Shown piece by piece: positions 52,302 to 61,867 of a stretch of 64,000 nt of DNA. The stretch is from Ktedonobacteria bacterium brp13 (lineage in GTDB: Bacteria; Chloroflexota; Ktedonobacteria; Ktedonobacterales; Ktedonobacteraceae). The translations under genes and the position numbers were made by a program. How positions within the stretch are numbered: position 1 is the first letter of the stretch; every line of letters starts with the position of its first letter. Below the pieces are notes generated by a model. The model worked only from the letters and a program-made list of their open reading frames with translations. It had not been told where the DNA came from and did no database searches. The DNA is taken from assembly GCA_015099395.1 (NCBI GenBank), contig AP024096.1, positions 8,349,485-8,413,484 on the forward strand, read 5' to 3'.

Positions 52302-52748
52302 AAAAAAATCCCCTCGCCCCCAAAGGGACGAGAGGAACTCCCGTGGTACCACCCTGTTTAGTCTGATGTGCCTCGTTAAAAACAGAGACATCGATCAGAA
52401 CTCACTCTATCTGTATTGTATTCCATTACGTCTCCAATTGTTGCCACGCAAGAGTTCCCACTGCACATCATATCTATAACGATGGGTAGTAATTAAAGCT
52501 TCCACTAGGGGAAACGTATTACAGCCATCGGTCTCTCCCTGGTAGAAGAAGATACACGAAAACGCTGGATTACAAACCTTCATGATAACGGAAAGGTTCC
52601 GACACCACCTACATCCGGTTGAGGTGCATGCCATCTCTGATAAAAAGAATGGATACACATAATACGTTCCCGGTTCGGAGTGTAGCTCTGGAGTGATTTT
52701 CCGCTTGCACCTTACATCCGTTTGCACCGTCCACGGACTCTCTGAAGC
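52302..52748 (-). promoter_or_regulatory. Ile T-box leader of the AlaX-ileS unit
   Basis: On the minus strand the core AGGGTGGTACCACGGG (52355-52340) and CGTCCC form the antiterminator. The terminator stem (52309-52335) ends in seven T residues (52308-52302). Stem I is near the 5' end: CAGAGAGTCCG, then GGACGGTGC, and GGAAAATCACTCC, in which the specifier triplet ATC (52697-52695) is followed by A, the usual pattern for isoleucine T-boxes. This fits the downstream isoleucyl-tRNA synthetase. About 330 bases separate the specifier from the antiterminator, longer than usual. Confidence 0.9.
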
Positions 52749-53055
52749 GAGGAAAGCAGCGTACTGGCTCCATCATAGCCTTTATATATGTTCAGTCTGC
52801 AAATAGAACTGTTAGCTGAAATACTCCGCAATGTTGGCAACATAAACAAAGGCAGCTAAAGAACATGTGTTTTTTAACTGTAACCCTATAGTCCAAATTG
52901 CCGTGTATGTTTCGGAGTATGGTAAAGCTATGATACCATAGGAAATGGTAGAATACAATAGCGGAATCACAGACACGAGCAACGAGGCTCATTCCTCATC
53001 AATCGTGTTACGAGTAATCAAACGTTTACACGTTGATTTATCCTAAGGAAGACCC
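52749..53055. other. 307-base divergent region between the T-box and sucA
   Basis: No gene is seen. It should hold the promoter of the T-box transcript (minus) and of sucA (plus). A minus-strand TATGAT near 52772-52777 is a possible -10 box for the T-box RNA, but its -35 spacing is poor. Confidence 0.4.
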
Positions 53056-55989
53056 ATGCAAAATCTGGAAAACTACTATGGTCCAAATGCAGGATACGTG
53101 CTGGAGATGTATGAACGATACCGGCAAGATCCTGCGATGGTAGATATCGCTACACGTGCGATATTTGAACGTTGGAACCCAGAGGGAGCAGCGAGACCGG
53201 ATGCTGAGAGCCCGGTAGTGTCAGCGGGTCAGGTGGCCCAGCAGACACAAAAGACTCAATCCGTGCGACCTGCTCAACCTGTTCATTCTTCCCAATTGTC
53301 TGTCTCAGCGTCATTGATGACGGAGCATGAGGATACACCTGCATATTCAAGGACCCAGGTCATGAAGATAGTCGCGGCCTCAACATTGGCTCACGCGATT
53401 CGTGAACGCGGGCACCTGGGTGCACACCTCGATCCGTTAGGTAGCGAGCCAATAGGCGATCCAGCCTTACGTCCGGGATATTATGGGATTACCGATGATG
53501 ATCTTGCGCAGTTATCGCCGCGTGTCGTAGGCGGCCATTCCGCTGAAGGAGCGGCGAATGCTCAGGATGCGATTCGTAAACTTCGCGCGATGTACTCAGG
53601 GCCTATCAGTTATGAATTTGACCAGGTCAAGAGTCCTGATGAGCGAGATTGGTTACGTGACGCAGTCGGACTCAATCTCTATCATCGCGATCCCAGTCCC
53701 GTAGAGGCCAGGAGATTGCTCAAACGGCTCACTGAAGTGGAGATGTTTGAAAAATATCTGCATCAGACCTTTGTGGGGCAGAAGCGTTTCTCGATCGAAG
53801 GCCTGGACATGCTGATCCCCATGATGGATGAGATCATTGTAGGGGCAGTCGACTCTGAGACGCGCGAGATGGTCATCGGTATGGCGCATCGTGGACGCTT
53901 GAATGTACTGGCGCATATTCTGGAAAAGCCGTATGCTGCGATCCTGGCCGAGTTTTCACACGCCAGACATGAAGAGGGAACACCATTGACCGATAGCTTC
54001 GGTTTTGGTTTTACCGGCGACGTGAAATACCACCTGGGTGCAGAGCATATCTTCGGCGAGGCAAATTCAATAGATCTGAAGGTTGTGCTGGCTCCAAATC
54101 CCAGTCATCTGGAGTTCGTCAATGCCGTTAACGGAGGTATGGCACGTGCCGCGCAGGAAATTCGTAGCGTCGCAGGCGCACCATTGCAAGACGTTGATAA
54201 GACACTCCCGATTCTCATCCATGGTGATGCCTCCTTCTCCGGAGAAGGAGTAGTCGCTGAAACAATGAATTTATGGCAGTTACGTGGCTATTGGATTGGT
54301 GGCACTATTCATATTATTGCTAATAATCAATTAGGTTTTACGACTGATCCTGAAGATTCTCGCTCAACTACCTTTGCCAGTGATCTAGCGAAGGGGTTTA
54401 GCCTGCCTATTATTCATGTAAATGCTGATGCACCCTATGCCTGTCTGATCGCTGTCCGTATAGCCCATGCATATCGAGACCAATTTCATAAAGATATCGT
54501 GATTGATCTGGTTGGATATCGACGCTGGGGACATAATGAAGGTGATGAGCCAGGCTTTACCCAGCCACATATGTATGATATTATTCGCGACCATCCTACT
54601 GTCCGTGAGATCTATGCCCGTGTCTTGATTGAGAAGCAGTTGCTTGCGCAAGATGATATCGACGACATGACGCAGGAGGTGTCAGCAAAGTTAGCTCAGG
54701 CCAAGTTAGAGGCTGATAGCGGTGCATATAGTACACAGGAGCAGGCTGATGATGGCTACCATCAGGTAACAGATCTCCATGTACCACCTGTGCTCTCTCG
54801 TGAACAGTTGATGGAACTGAATGCAGAGATGTTGGCCTGGCCCAAGAGCTTTACGCCGCATCCCAAGCTGGCGCGTATCCTGCAACGCCGTGCAACTACC
54901 CTGGGACCCGGGGGTGGCATCGACTGGGGGCAAGCAGAGGCACTGGCTTTTGCCAGCCTTCTTATAGAAGGGATAGCGATTCGTCTGACCGGACAAGACG
55001 TGGAGCGTGGTACCTTCGGACATCGCAATGCTGTCTTGCATAGCATTGAGAACGACGATATGTTTATCCCACTACAGCATATCGCAGATGCACAGGCATC
55101 TTTCTCTCTCTATAACAGTGCATTGAGTGAAGTTGGCGTATTGGGCTATGAATATGGATATAGTGTCCATGCTCCGGGTGCGTTAGTGCTCTGGGAGGCG
55201 CAGTTTGGTGATTTTGCCAACGTCGCTCAGATTATCATTGATCAATTTATTGCCTCGGGTCGCACCAAATGGAAACAGGACGCCTCGTTGGTGCTTTTGT
55301 TACCACATGGCTATGAAGGCCAGGGTCCAGATCACTCCAGCGCGCGTCTAGAGCGTTATCTGGAGCTTGCAGCGGAAGATAACTGGCGTGTAGCCAATTG
55401 CACAACTGCAGCCCAGTATTATCATCTCCTGCGCTTACAGGCCCATAATCTGAAAGATTACCCGCGTCCTCTGATCCTTATGTCGCCAAAGGGACTACTG
55501 CGCCATCCACTTGCCGCATCTCATCTGGAGGACCTTGTACAAGGAAGCTTTCAGCCGGTTTTGGATGATGAGAAGGCACAAAAGAATGCCAAGCAGATCA
55601 GGCGTATCATCGTATGCACTGGAAAGATTGCTATCGACTTGCTTGGACATGAGAGCCGCGTTCATAATGAAGAGAACGCAATTGTACGCGTAGAGATGTT
55701 GTACCCGTTCCCAGAGAACGAACTGCAGAAAATATTCGCGCGCTATCCACGAGCCCAGGAGGTTGTCTGGGTGCAGGAAGAACCGCGTAATATGGGGGCC
55801 TGGACATATATGCAGCCACGGTTGCGTGACATCATTGACCAACATATCGCTCTACGCGTTATCTCACGTCCCGAGCGCTCAAGCCCTGCAGCCGGTTTTT
55901 GGGATCTCTACATTGCTGAGCAGGAGCAAATTATTGCAGAAGCCTGCAGCCAGCCGCTGAAGCAACCCGGAGGAAATTATGCCCATTGA
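53056..55989 (+). CDS. sucA: 2-oxoglutarate dehydrogenase E1 component
   Basis: A 977-residue thiamine-diphosphate enzyme that decarboxylates 2-oxoglutarate in the TCA cycle. It begins with the E1o-type N-terminus (YVLEMYERYRQDP) and a Gln/Pro-rich linker. The core has MAHRGRLNVLAHIL, HLGAEHIF, NPSHLEFVNAV, the ThDP/Mg site HGDASFSGEGVV with NNQLGFTT, and a late transketolase-like domain (LPHGYEGQGPDHSSARLERY). The length is near that of E. coli SucA (933), with a longer linker. AAGGAAG precedes the ATG. It overlaps sucB by 11 bases. Confidence 0.95.
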   Translation: MQNLENYYGPNAGYVLEMYERYRQDPAMVDIATRAIFERWNPEGAARPDAESPVVSAGQVAQQTQKTQSVRPAQPVHSSQLSVSASLMTEHEDTPAYSRTQVMKIVAASTLAHAIRERGHLGAHLDPLGSEPIGDPALRPGYYGITDDDLAQLSPRVVGGHSAEGAANAQDAIRKLRAMYSGPISYEFDQVKSPDERDWLRDAVGLNLYHRDPSPVEARRLLKRLTEVEMFEKYLHQTFVGQKRFSIEGLDMLIPMMDEIIVGAVDSETREMVIGMAHRGRLNVLAHILEKPYAAILAEFSHARHEEGTPLTDSFGFGFTGDVKYHLGAEHIFGEANSIDLKVVLAPNPSHLEFVNAVNGGMARAAQEIRSVAGAPLQDVDKTLPILIHGDASFSGEGVVAETMNLWQLRGYWIGGTIHIIANNQLGFTTDPEDSRSTTFASDLAKGFSLPIIHVNADAPYACLIAVRIAHAYRDQFHKDIVIDLVGYRRWGHNEGDEPGFTQPHMYDIIRDHPTVREIYARVLIEKQLLAQDDIDDMTQEVSAKLAQAKLEADSGAYSTQEQADDGYHQVTDLHVPPVLSREQLMELNAEMLAWPKSFTPHPKLARILQRRATTLGPGGGIDWGQAEALAFASLLIEGIAIRLTGQDVERGTFGHRNAVLHSIENDDMFIPLQHIADAQASFSLYNSALSEVGVLGYEYGYSVHAPGALVLWEAQFGDFANVAQIIIDQFIASGRTKWKQDASLVLLLPHGYEGQGPDHSSARLERYLELAAEDNWRVANCTTAAQYYHLLRLQAHNLKDYPRPLILMSPKGLLRHPLAASHLEDLVQGSFQPVLDDEKAQKNAKQIRRIIVCTGKIAIDLLGHESRVHNEENAIVRVEMLYPFPENELQKIFARYPRAQEVVWVQEEPRNMGAWTYMQPRLRDIIDQHIALRVISRPERSSPAAGFWDLYIAEQEQIIAEACSQPLKQPGGNYAH

Positions 55990-57331
55990 TGTTCGTGTTC
56001 CCTCACTGGGGGAATCAATTGTGGATGCAACCATTGCATCATGGTTAAAAAAAGAAGGTGACACTGTTCGTCAGGGAGAGACGCTGGCCGAACTAGAGAC
56101 TGACAAAGTAAACGTTGAAGTGAATGCAGATCAAGATGGTGTACTTCAGAAGGTTATCAAAAAGGTTGGGGATATTGTAGCTGTGGGTGAAGTGCTCTGT
56201 GTCATCGGTGTGAGCGGGGAGAGTAGTGAGAGTGTTGGTATTGCTAGCAGCAGTACAGTTACAGAAGCCGAGAAGACTGTAGCATCACCTTCTGCGGAGA
56301 AGGTTTCAGTGCCAGCTGTACAACAGACGTATGCCAATGGACAACGGAACAATGGCTTATCTTCCGATGCCCAGCGACCACCTTCTCCACTTGCACGTCG
56401 GATTGCCTCTGAGCATAACGTCGATATCGCGCAAGTGCGGGGGAGTAGTCCTCATGGTCGAGTCACCAAAGATGATGTTATTCAATATCTAACGCAGCAG
56501 CCTGAGGCGATAGCACCTGTGTTACAGGCTGTAGCGCCCGTAGCGCCAGTAGCGCCTGCAGCAGCAGCGTCTCAGATACCTCCAACGCAGAGTCAGCGAC
56601 CAGTAGCACCTGCAGCAGTGGTCAGCGATAATTTGCGTGAAGAGCGGGTGCGTATGTCACGCCGTCGTCAGACGATAGCACAGCGGCTTGTTGAGGCCCA
56701 GCATACGGCTGCGATGCTTACAACGTTTAATGAGATCGACATGAGCGCCATCCTGGATATACGTAAGCGACGCAAGGATGCCTTTAAAGAGAAATATGGA
56801 GTCTCGCTCGGTTTCATGTCCTTCTTTACCAGAGCGGTTATCGGAGCGCTTAAAGCCTTCCCGCGTCTGAATGCCGAGATTCAAGGGGCCGAACTTGTCT
56901 TGAAGCACTATTACGATATTGGGATCGCTGTCTCTACCGATGAGGGCCTGATCGTCCCTGTCGTGCGTGATGCGGATCGTAAGAGCTTTGCGCAGATCGA
57001 GCGCGAGGTAGCAGACCTTGCGAAGCGGGCGCGCTCGAATAGCTTGACGCTCCCAGAATTGCAGGGTGGTACGTTCACGATTACCAATGGTGGCGTCTTT
57101 GGTTCTCTGCTCTCTACACCGATCTTGAATGGTCCTCAGGTAGGTATCCTGGGTATGCACAAGATAGAAGAGCGCCCGATCGCACTCAATGGACAGGTAG
57201 TCATCCGTCCAATGATGTATCTTGCACTCTCCTATGACCATCGTATCGTCGACGGGAGTGAGGCGGTCCGTTTCCTGGTGACCATCAAAGGGCTGCTAGA
57301 AGACCCTGAGTCGCTACTGTTGGAGGGCTAG
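55979..57331 (+). CDS. sucB: 2-oxoglutarate dehydrogenase E2 (dihydrolipoyl succinyltransferase)
   Basis: A 450-residue lipoate acyltransferase. Residues 1-80 form a lipoyl domain with the modified Lys in LETDKVNVE. A linker precedes an E3-binding domain (PSPLARRIASEHNVD, SSPHGRVTKDDV). An Ala/Pro-rich hinge follows, then the catalytic domain from about residue 215, ending with the active-site motif YDHRIVDG. Together with sucA it forms the 2-oxoglutarate dehydrogenase complex; the E3 lipoamide dehydrogenase is not here. The ATG lies inside the last codons of sucA after AGGAAA. Confidence 0.95.
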   Translation: MPIDVRVPSLGESIVDATIASWLKKEGDTVRQGETLAELETDKVNVEVNADQDGVLQKVIKKVGDIVAVGEVLCVIGVSGESSESVGIASSSTVTEAEKTVASPSAEKVSVPAVQQTYANGQRNNGLSSDAQRPPSPLARRIASEHNVDIAQVRGSSPHGRVTKDDVIQYLTQQPEAIAPVLQAVAPVAPVAPAAAASQIPPTQSQRPVAPAAVVSDNLREERVRMSRRRQTIAQRLVEAQHTAAMLTTFNEIDMSAILDIRKRRKDAFKEKYGVSLGFMSFFTRAVIGALKAFPRLNAEIQGAELVLKHYYDIGIAVSTDEGLIVPVVRDADRKSFAQIEREVADLAKRARSNSLTLPELQGGTFTITNGGVFGSLLSTPILNGPQVGILGMHKIEERPIALNGQVVIRPMMYLALSYDHRIVDGSEAVRFLVTIKGLLEDPESLLLEG

Positions 57332-57449
57332 CAGTGAGTGAGCATCTCAATATGTAGCAGGTAGCGACGGATAGGGAATTGTTTTCTCTCGACAGGTTAC
57401 GTTTATATCTGTATAATCAAAGGAACATAGACGCGATATAGTAAATATT

Positions 57450-57510
57450 ACCTGGTCTGTTTCGGTTTCATACGAAGCAGAAATTGCTTTAGAGTCCGAA
57501 CAGACCAGGT
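57450..57510 (+). terminator. hairpin after sucB
   Basis: ACCTGGTCTGTTTCGG (57450-57465) pairs with CCGAACAGACCAGGT (57496-57510), apart from one extra T. It lies between sucB and the kinase gene and is followed by a moderately T-rich GTTATCTTCT. It may be the sucAB terminator, or a leader structure of the kinase mRNA, since it is only 35 bases before that start codon. Confidence 0.6.
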
Positions 57511-57545
57511 GTTATCTTCTGAGCCAGACAGGGAAGAGCGACGTT

Positions 57546-58988
57546 TTGGATTCACTCATCAATCAACAGTTGGGCCAATTTCGCATCGTTGAGCGTATCG
57601 GGGTGGGCGGGATGGCCATGGTCTATAAAGCCTATCAGCCGACCCTTGACCGCCATGTAGCGATTAAAATATTGCCTGCTTCGCAATCACAGGACCCTGT
57701 CTTTGTGAAACGTTTTGTGCAGGAAGCGCGTTCAGTCGCGAAACTGGCTCATCCCAATATTGTACAGATACATGATTTTGGTACCGATCCAAATAACAAT
57801 GTGACGTATATTGTCATGGAGTATGTTGACGGTGGCACGCTCAAAGATCGTTTGAATGGTCCTATGCTAGCAACAGAGGCCGTGGATTTTATTATTCAGG
57901 CTGCAGAGGGGCTAGACTGTGCGCATCGCAACGGCATCATTCATCGTGACGTCAAGCCTGCGAATATGTTATTGCGCAAAGGCAATCATCTCCTGCTTTC
58001 GGATTTCGGTATTGCGAAAATCCTTGAGGAGTCGACGAGCCTGACCCGTGTTGGGACGGGTATCGGAACTCCGCAGTATATGGCTCCTGAGCAGGGTATG
58101 GGGCAGCCTGTTGATCGCCGTAGTGATATCTACTCGCTCGGTATTGTCCTGTTCCATTGTTTATGCGGCAGTGTCCCGTTTGCAGCAGAGAACCCGTTAA
58201 CAGTTACCGTGAAGCATATCAACGAGCCACTGCCAGTTGGACGATTGACCTCCGCCGGTGTTCCAGATCCGCTGATTCAAGTATTGCTTAAAATGTCAGC
58301 CAAGCAGGCAGGCGATCGTTATCAATCCGCAGAAGAGGTTGTCGCGGCACTTACCAGCGCATTATCGGCAGCCAACCTATCGATGCCGCGTGCGTACCGC
58401 GCAGGCATTTCCCCTGCATCACAATTTGGTGAAGGCAATCGTGGACCCTCTGGACAACTGCAGGGTCGCGGCGCACCGACTCCTGCGGTGAGTAGCTCTC
58501 TCCTACAATCAAGCCACCCCGGCTATCCTGGTTACCCACAACAAGGTATGTCACAGGCAGGCGGCATAGCCTGTTTCCGCTGTGGTTCGCTCAATCCGAC
58601 CACGCGGCGTTTCTGCACTTCCTGTGGTGATGAACTGGCGAACTCGCGGGCAAGCAAGGATACATATACCATCAATGGTCGACCTATTCTGGCGCGTATG
58701 ACCGTGAAGACCGGGTTATTGGATGGTCGTTCTTATCGTTTCCACCAGGATGTCTCAACCGTTGGCCGTACGAATGGGAACGATCTTATTCTTGCAGACC
58801 AATCTGTCTCGCGTCGTCATGCCCGTCTCTGGTTTACCGACGGATATTGGTACCTGGAGAATCTGAGTAGCTCAAACGGAACACTGGTAAATAACGTGCG
58901 TATTTTTCAGTCGGTTGTGCTCAACGACGGAGATGTTATCAACTTTGGGGATGAGGTAGTCGTATTTAATATCGTCTATGGACCGTAG
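57546..58988 (+). CDS. Ser/Thr kinase with zinc-ribbon and FHA domains
   Basis: A 480-residue soluble kinase. Residues ~10-270 carry the Gly loop GVGGMAMVYKA, HRDVKPAN and DFG (SDFGIAK). Residues ~340-365 form a four-cysteine zinc ribbon (CFRCGSLN and FCTSCGDEL). Residues ~385-478 form a forkhead-associated domain with VGRTNGNDLIL, SVSRRHARL and SSSNGTLVN, the phosphothreonine-binding motifs. The kinase may bind its own or a partner's phosphorylated Thr through the FHA domain. The start is TTG 57546, with GGGAAGAG upstream. A small membrane protein gene follows after 103 bases. Confidence 0.9.
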   Translation: MDSLINQQLGQFRIVERIGVGGMAMVYKAYQPTLDRHVAIKILPASQSQDPVFVKRFVQEARSVAKLAHPNIVQIHDFGTDPNNNVTYIVMEYVDGGTLKDRLNGPMLATEAVDFIIQAAEGLDCAHRNGIIHRDVKPANMLLRKGNHLLLSDFGIAKILEESTSLTRVGTGIGTPQYMAPEQGMGQPVDRRSDIYSLGIVLFHCLCGSVPFAAENPLTVTVKHINEPLPVGRLTSAGVPDPLIQVLLKMSAKQAGDRYQSAEEVVAALTSALSAANLSMPRAYRAGISPASQFGEGNRGPSGQLQGRGAPTPAVSSSLLQSSHPGYPGYPQQGMSQAGGIACFRCGSLNPTTRRFCTSCGDELANSRASKDTYTINGRPILARMTVKTGLLDGRSYRFHQDVSTVGRTNGNDLILADQSVSRRHARLWFTDGYWYLENLSSSNGTLVNNVRIFQSVVLNDGDVINFGDEVVVFNIVYGP

Positions 58989-59091
58989 CTGATTCGTATA
59001 CTGAAAGTACACACTATCATCTATGCTGTAGCAGTAGGGGAAAGACCTCATATTGTGTAGCGAGCATAGTTTCCAGTGGAAGGAAAAGACG

Positions 59092-59631
59092 ATGAGTTCA
59101 ATTAATCCTGTTGTCCAGGTTGCGCAACAGATGTTGCTTGGCGGAGCTGTAAAGCAAAATCACGCGTTGGAGCATGCGACTATTGTTCTATTATCACGCA
59201 AGTTTCCAGATGTGCGTTTCTCAGGTATCTCGTTTGCAGCTGGTTTTTTTGTCTTTGGAGAGGTTCCGATTGCTGCGATCCTACCCACCGCCCAGGAGGC
59301 GTTGAACCTTTTGCGTACCACTCAGCCCGAGTTAGCTGTACATGAGCGTTGTGGTACCAACCTGGCAATCTCCGGTATGTTAACTGGCCTGGCGGCGATG
59401 GCCGTGGCCAGGATGAAGCGTCCTTTTAGTACTGCAAACAACGTCATTTTAGCCTCGACCGCTGCCATGATTATCGCACGTCCACTGGGCCTCAAAGTTC
59501 AGCAGTATATAACGACCCAGACGCCTAACTCCTCAATGCGTATTCTTGATGTCAGGCCTGTTAATCTGTTTGGCAATCCGGGCCATTTCGTAAGCACCGA
59601 CAATCCTGAAGCGGCAGGGCTATTCTCCTAA
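59092..59631 (+). CDS. conserved membrane protein with NHALEHAT motif, unknown function
   Basis: A 179-residue protein. Near the N-terminus KQNHALEHATIVLL has the H-x-x-x-H spacing of some metal hydrolases. Hydrophobic segments (GISFAAGFFVFGEVPIAAIL; NLAISGMLTGLAAMAV; VILASTAAMIIA) suggest two or three membrane-associated helices. I recall a family of unknown function with this motif (possibly DUF6391), but cannot confirm it here. I start at ATG 59092, with GGAAGGAAAAG upstream; the longer frame begins at 59053. It follows the FHA kinase gene in the same direction and could be a kinase target; that is a guess. Confidence 0.65.
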   Translation: MSSINPVVQVAQQMLLGGAVKQNHALEHATIVLLSRKFPDVRFSGISFAAGFFVFGEVPIAAILPTAQEALNLLRTTQPELAVHERCGTNLAISGMLTGLAAMAVARMKRPFSTANNVILASTAAMIIARPLGLKVQQYITTQTPNSSMRILDVRPVNLFGNPGHFVSTDNPEAAGLFS

Positions 59632-59782
59632 TAGGTGGTTAGTGTGTGTCGCTCTATGCTCTGATCAGAGCGTGCCAGAACAGGATCATTTTAAGATGGT
59701 TCTGTGGCATGCATGGTTATTGTCTATCTGCAGCATATAGAATGTAATGTGTATATAAGCGAAGGAAAAGGTAGGACATCGT

Positions 59783-60670
59783 ATGCAACAGGCTCGTGAG
59801 GATTTCTTGGTAGAGACAGATTGGGTCGCTGAGCATTTGCATGACCCAAATATGCGGATTGTCGATATGCGTGGCTACGTGCGTACTATTACGGATGATG
59901 AGAAGACGGGCCATCAGGTTGCCCACTATATTGGTGCGCTTGAAGAGTATCAGCAGGGCCATATTCCAGGCGCTGTGTATCTGGACTGGACGCAAGATAT
60001 CGTCAACGTAGATGATCCGGTTGAAGCCCAGATTGCGACTCCTGAACGCTTTGCCGAGGCGATGCAGCGTGCAGGTATCGGGGATCAGCAGCTGGTGGTA
60101 GCATATGATAACCATCCAGCTTCTCAATTTGCCACACGGCTCTGGTGGGCTCTGCGGTACTATGGGCATAAGAATGTTGTTGTCCTTAATGGAGGATTGC
60201 GTAAGTGGGTGGGTGAGCAGCGCCCGCTTGAGTCGAAGGTTCCAACTTATTCTCCAGCGATCTTTACTCCACATGTGCAGCCGGCATTACGCGCTACGGC
60301 TCAAGATGTGCTGGCAAATTTGCACCAATCCGGTGTGACATTAGTTGATGCACGCGATAATGGTCAATACACAGGTGCGGTTGCACGCGGTAACGGACGG
60401 CGTGGACATATCCCCGGTGCGCTAAGTCTGCCACGTGAAGCATTGATCAATGCAACCGATGGAACGTTTCGTAGCAATGACGAGCTGCAACAGATCTTTT
60501 CAGCGTCGCAGATTACGCCAGATTCACAGGTCATCGCTTACTGTAACGGTGGTGTTGCCGCAACAACAGTACTTTTTAGCCTGGCGATGCTAGGCTATCC
60601 ACAGCTCACAAACTATGATGGTTCGTGGAACGAATGGGGAGAGCGGCACGATCTGCCAGTAGAATTGTAG
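59783..60670 (+). CDS. thiosulfate/3-mercaptopyruvate sulfurtransferase (tandem rhodanese)
   Basis: A 295-residue protein with two rhodanese domains. The first (to about residue 150) ends without a catalytic Cys (AYDNHPASQFATRLWWAL). The second has the active Cys in VIAYCNGGVAATT, the persulfide-carrying loop. HIPGALSLPREAL and HIPGAVYLDW are paired rhodanese signatures. It transfers sulfur from thiosulfate or mercaptopyruvate to a thiophile such as cyanide. The loop is CNGGVAA rather than the CRYG or CGSGVTA textbook loops, so I leave the donor open. A phosphotransferase gene follows after 63 bases. Confidence 0.9.
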   Translation: MQQAREDFLVETDWVAEHLHDPNMRIVDMRGYVRTITDDEKTGHQVAHYIGALEEYQQGHIPGAVYLDWTQDIVNVDDPVEAQIATPERFAEAMQRAGIGDQQLVVAYDNHPASQFATRLWWALRYYGHKNVVVLNGGLRKWVGEQRPLESKVPTYSPAIFTPHVQPALRATAQDVLANLHQSGVTLVDARDNGQYTGAVARGNGRRGHIPGALSLPREALINATDGTFRSNDELQQIFSASQITPDSQVIAYCNGGVAATTVLFSLAMLGYPQLTNYDGSWNEWGERHDLPVEL

Positions 60671-60733
60671 TCTGGCTCTTTCTGCGCCCAATACTAGTAC
60701 GAGCACAAACAAGAACAAACGAGACCAACCATT

Positions 60734-61831
60734 ATGAACGAATTTGAACCTGGACAGCTATCTGAGCTGTCGAATACTGAGAACTTGCTTGATCTCGGTG
60801 AAGTCATGCAAGCTTTCGGTATCTCACACTGGGAAGACCGCGGGCCCATTGAAGGATTGCATACAGATAATCAGGGGATCTTGATCTCTGTTGATGGGCA
60901 ACCATATGTTTTACGTGAACGTCCACAAGGACCGGCTGAAGCCGATATCCATTTTCGCTATGATTTTCAGCGCTACCTTCAGCAAGCTGGCATCCCTCTC
61001 CCGTTTTACCATTTGACGCCCGCAGGTGAGCCGGCAGTAAAGATTGGTGAGGATTATTTCGAGTTACAGCAGCAGGTGGGTGGAGAGCTGTTTAGTACAT
61101 CAGGTCCACGCAGTCTGGAGTGGGTTGCTTCTGCTGGAACTATGCTCGGGCGTATTCATCAGGCATCGCAAAAGTACCAGGGTACTCAATATCGCTGGCC
61201 GTCTGAAGCACATATTGGTGCTCTGGTGCAGCGCTATCTCACTATGGCGCACACTCGTGCGGATGAGAGCCAGATGCCCGCTCTGACCTCTGCTCTCACT
61301 GAATGGACAGAGCGCTGGGAAGCGGCGCTACCGTCTGCAATGCTGGCATTAGGGGCAAATCATCATCTCCCTGAATACCATATTCATGGTGACTACCATG
61401 CACTGAATCTGCGCTTTGGCCCTTTTGGAGTGAGCGCTGTTACCGGACTGGAAGCGGCACGCTGGGAGAAACGTATTTTTGAGGTAGCGTATGCTCTCTT
61501 CTACTTTAGTGGTTTGGCCTGGCTGCCTGGCAGTAGTGTGACCCCTCCCTTGCTGAAGCGTGGTTTTGATCCAGAACGTATGCGTGCCTTCCTACAAGCG
61601 TACGGTGAGTGCTGTCCACCTGTTCGAGGTGAGGCTGAATTGCTGGTAGACGCACTTATGCTCATCTCTCCATTAGTAATTTTGAATGGGCCGCTTGAGG
61701 ATCTTTTTTATGTCGAGAGGGAGCAGGAAGATATTGAGTTGGATGCCTTGCTCGAGAGCCTGGCGTGGGCGACGGCCCTGCCTGCATGGCTGAGCCGTAT
61801 CCGCCGTTCGGTTGTCGAGATGTGGTTTTGA
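60734..61831 (+). CDS. aminoglycoside phosphotransferase-like kinase
   Basis: A 365-residue protein of the APH/choline-kinase fold. GILISVDGQPYVLRERP is the N-lobe with the ATP-contacting Lys/Arg region. HIHGDYHALNLRF is the catalytic loop (H-G-D-x-x-x-x-N), and VTGLEAARWEKRIFEVA occupies the metal-binding segment where Asp is usual; here GLEAARW gives Glu instead. It probably phosphorylates a small-molecule hydroxyl, such as a sugar or homoserine; the substrate is unknown. It is a different protein from the HAD-kinase fusion at 38.4 kb. It is convergent with the last kinase gene. Confidence 0.78.
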   Translation: MNEFEPGQLSELSNTENLLDLGEVMQAFGISHWEDRGPIEGLHTDNQGILISVDGQPYVLRERPQGPAEADIHFRYDFQRYLQQAGIPLPFYHLTPAGEPAVKIGEDYFELQQQVGGELFSTSGPRSLEWVASAGTMLGRIHQASQKYQGTQYRWPSEAHIGALVQRYLTMAHTRADESQMPALTSALTEWTERWEAALPSAMLALGANHHLPEYHIHGDYHALNLRFGPFGVSAVTGLEAARWEKRIFEVAYALFYFSGLAWLPGSSVTPPLLKRGFDPERMRAFLQAYGECCPPVRGEAELLVDALMLISPLVILNGPLEDLFYVEREQEDIELDALLESLAWATALPAWLSRIRRSVVEMWF

Positions 61832-61867
61832 TGCTGCCTGGTATTGAGTAGATCAGTAGGTAGCTAC

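Noticed and set aside
52407..52727. A 106-residue minus-strand open frame
   Set aside because: It lies wholly inside the T-box leader and has no coding signature.
59658..59671. 14-base palindrome GCTCTGATCAGAGC as an operator
   Set aside because: It lies downstream of one gene and over 100 bases before the next with no regulator nearby; it more likely belongs to a weak terminator region with the following imperfect hairpin.
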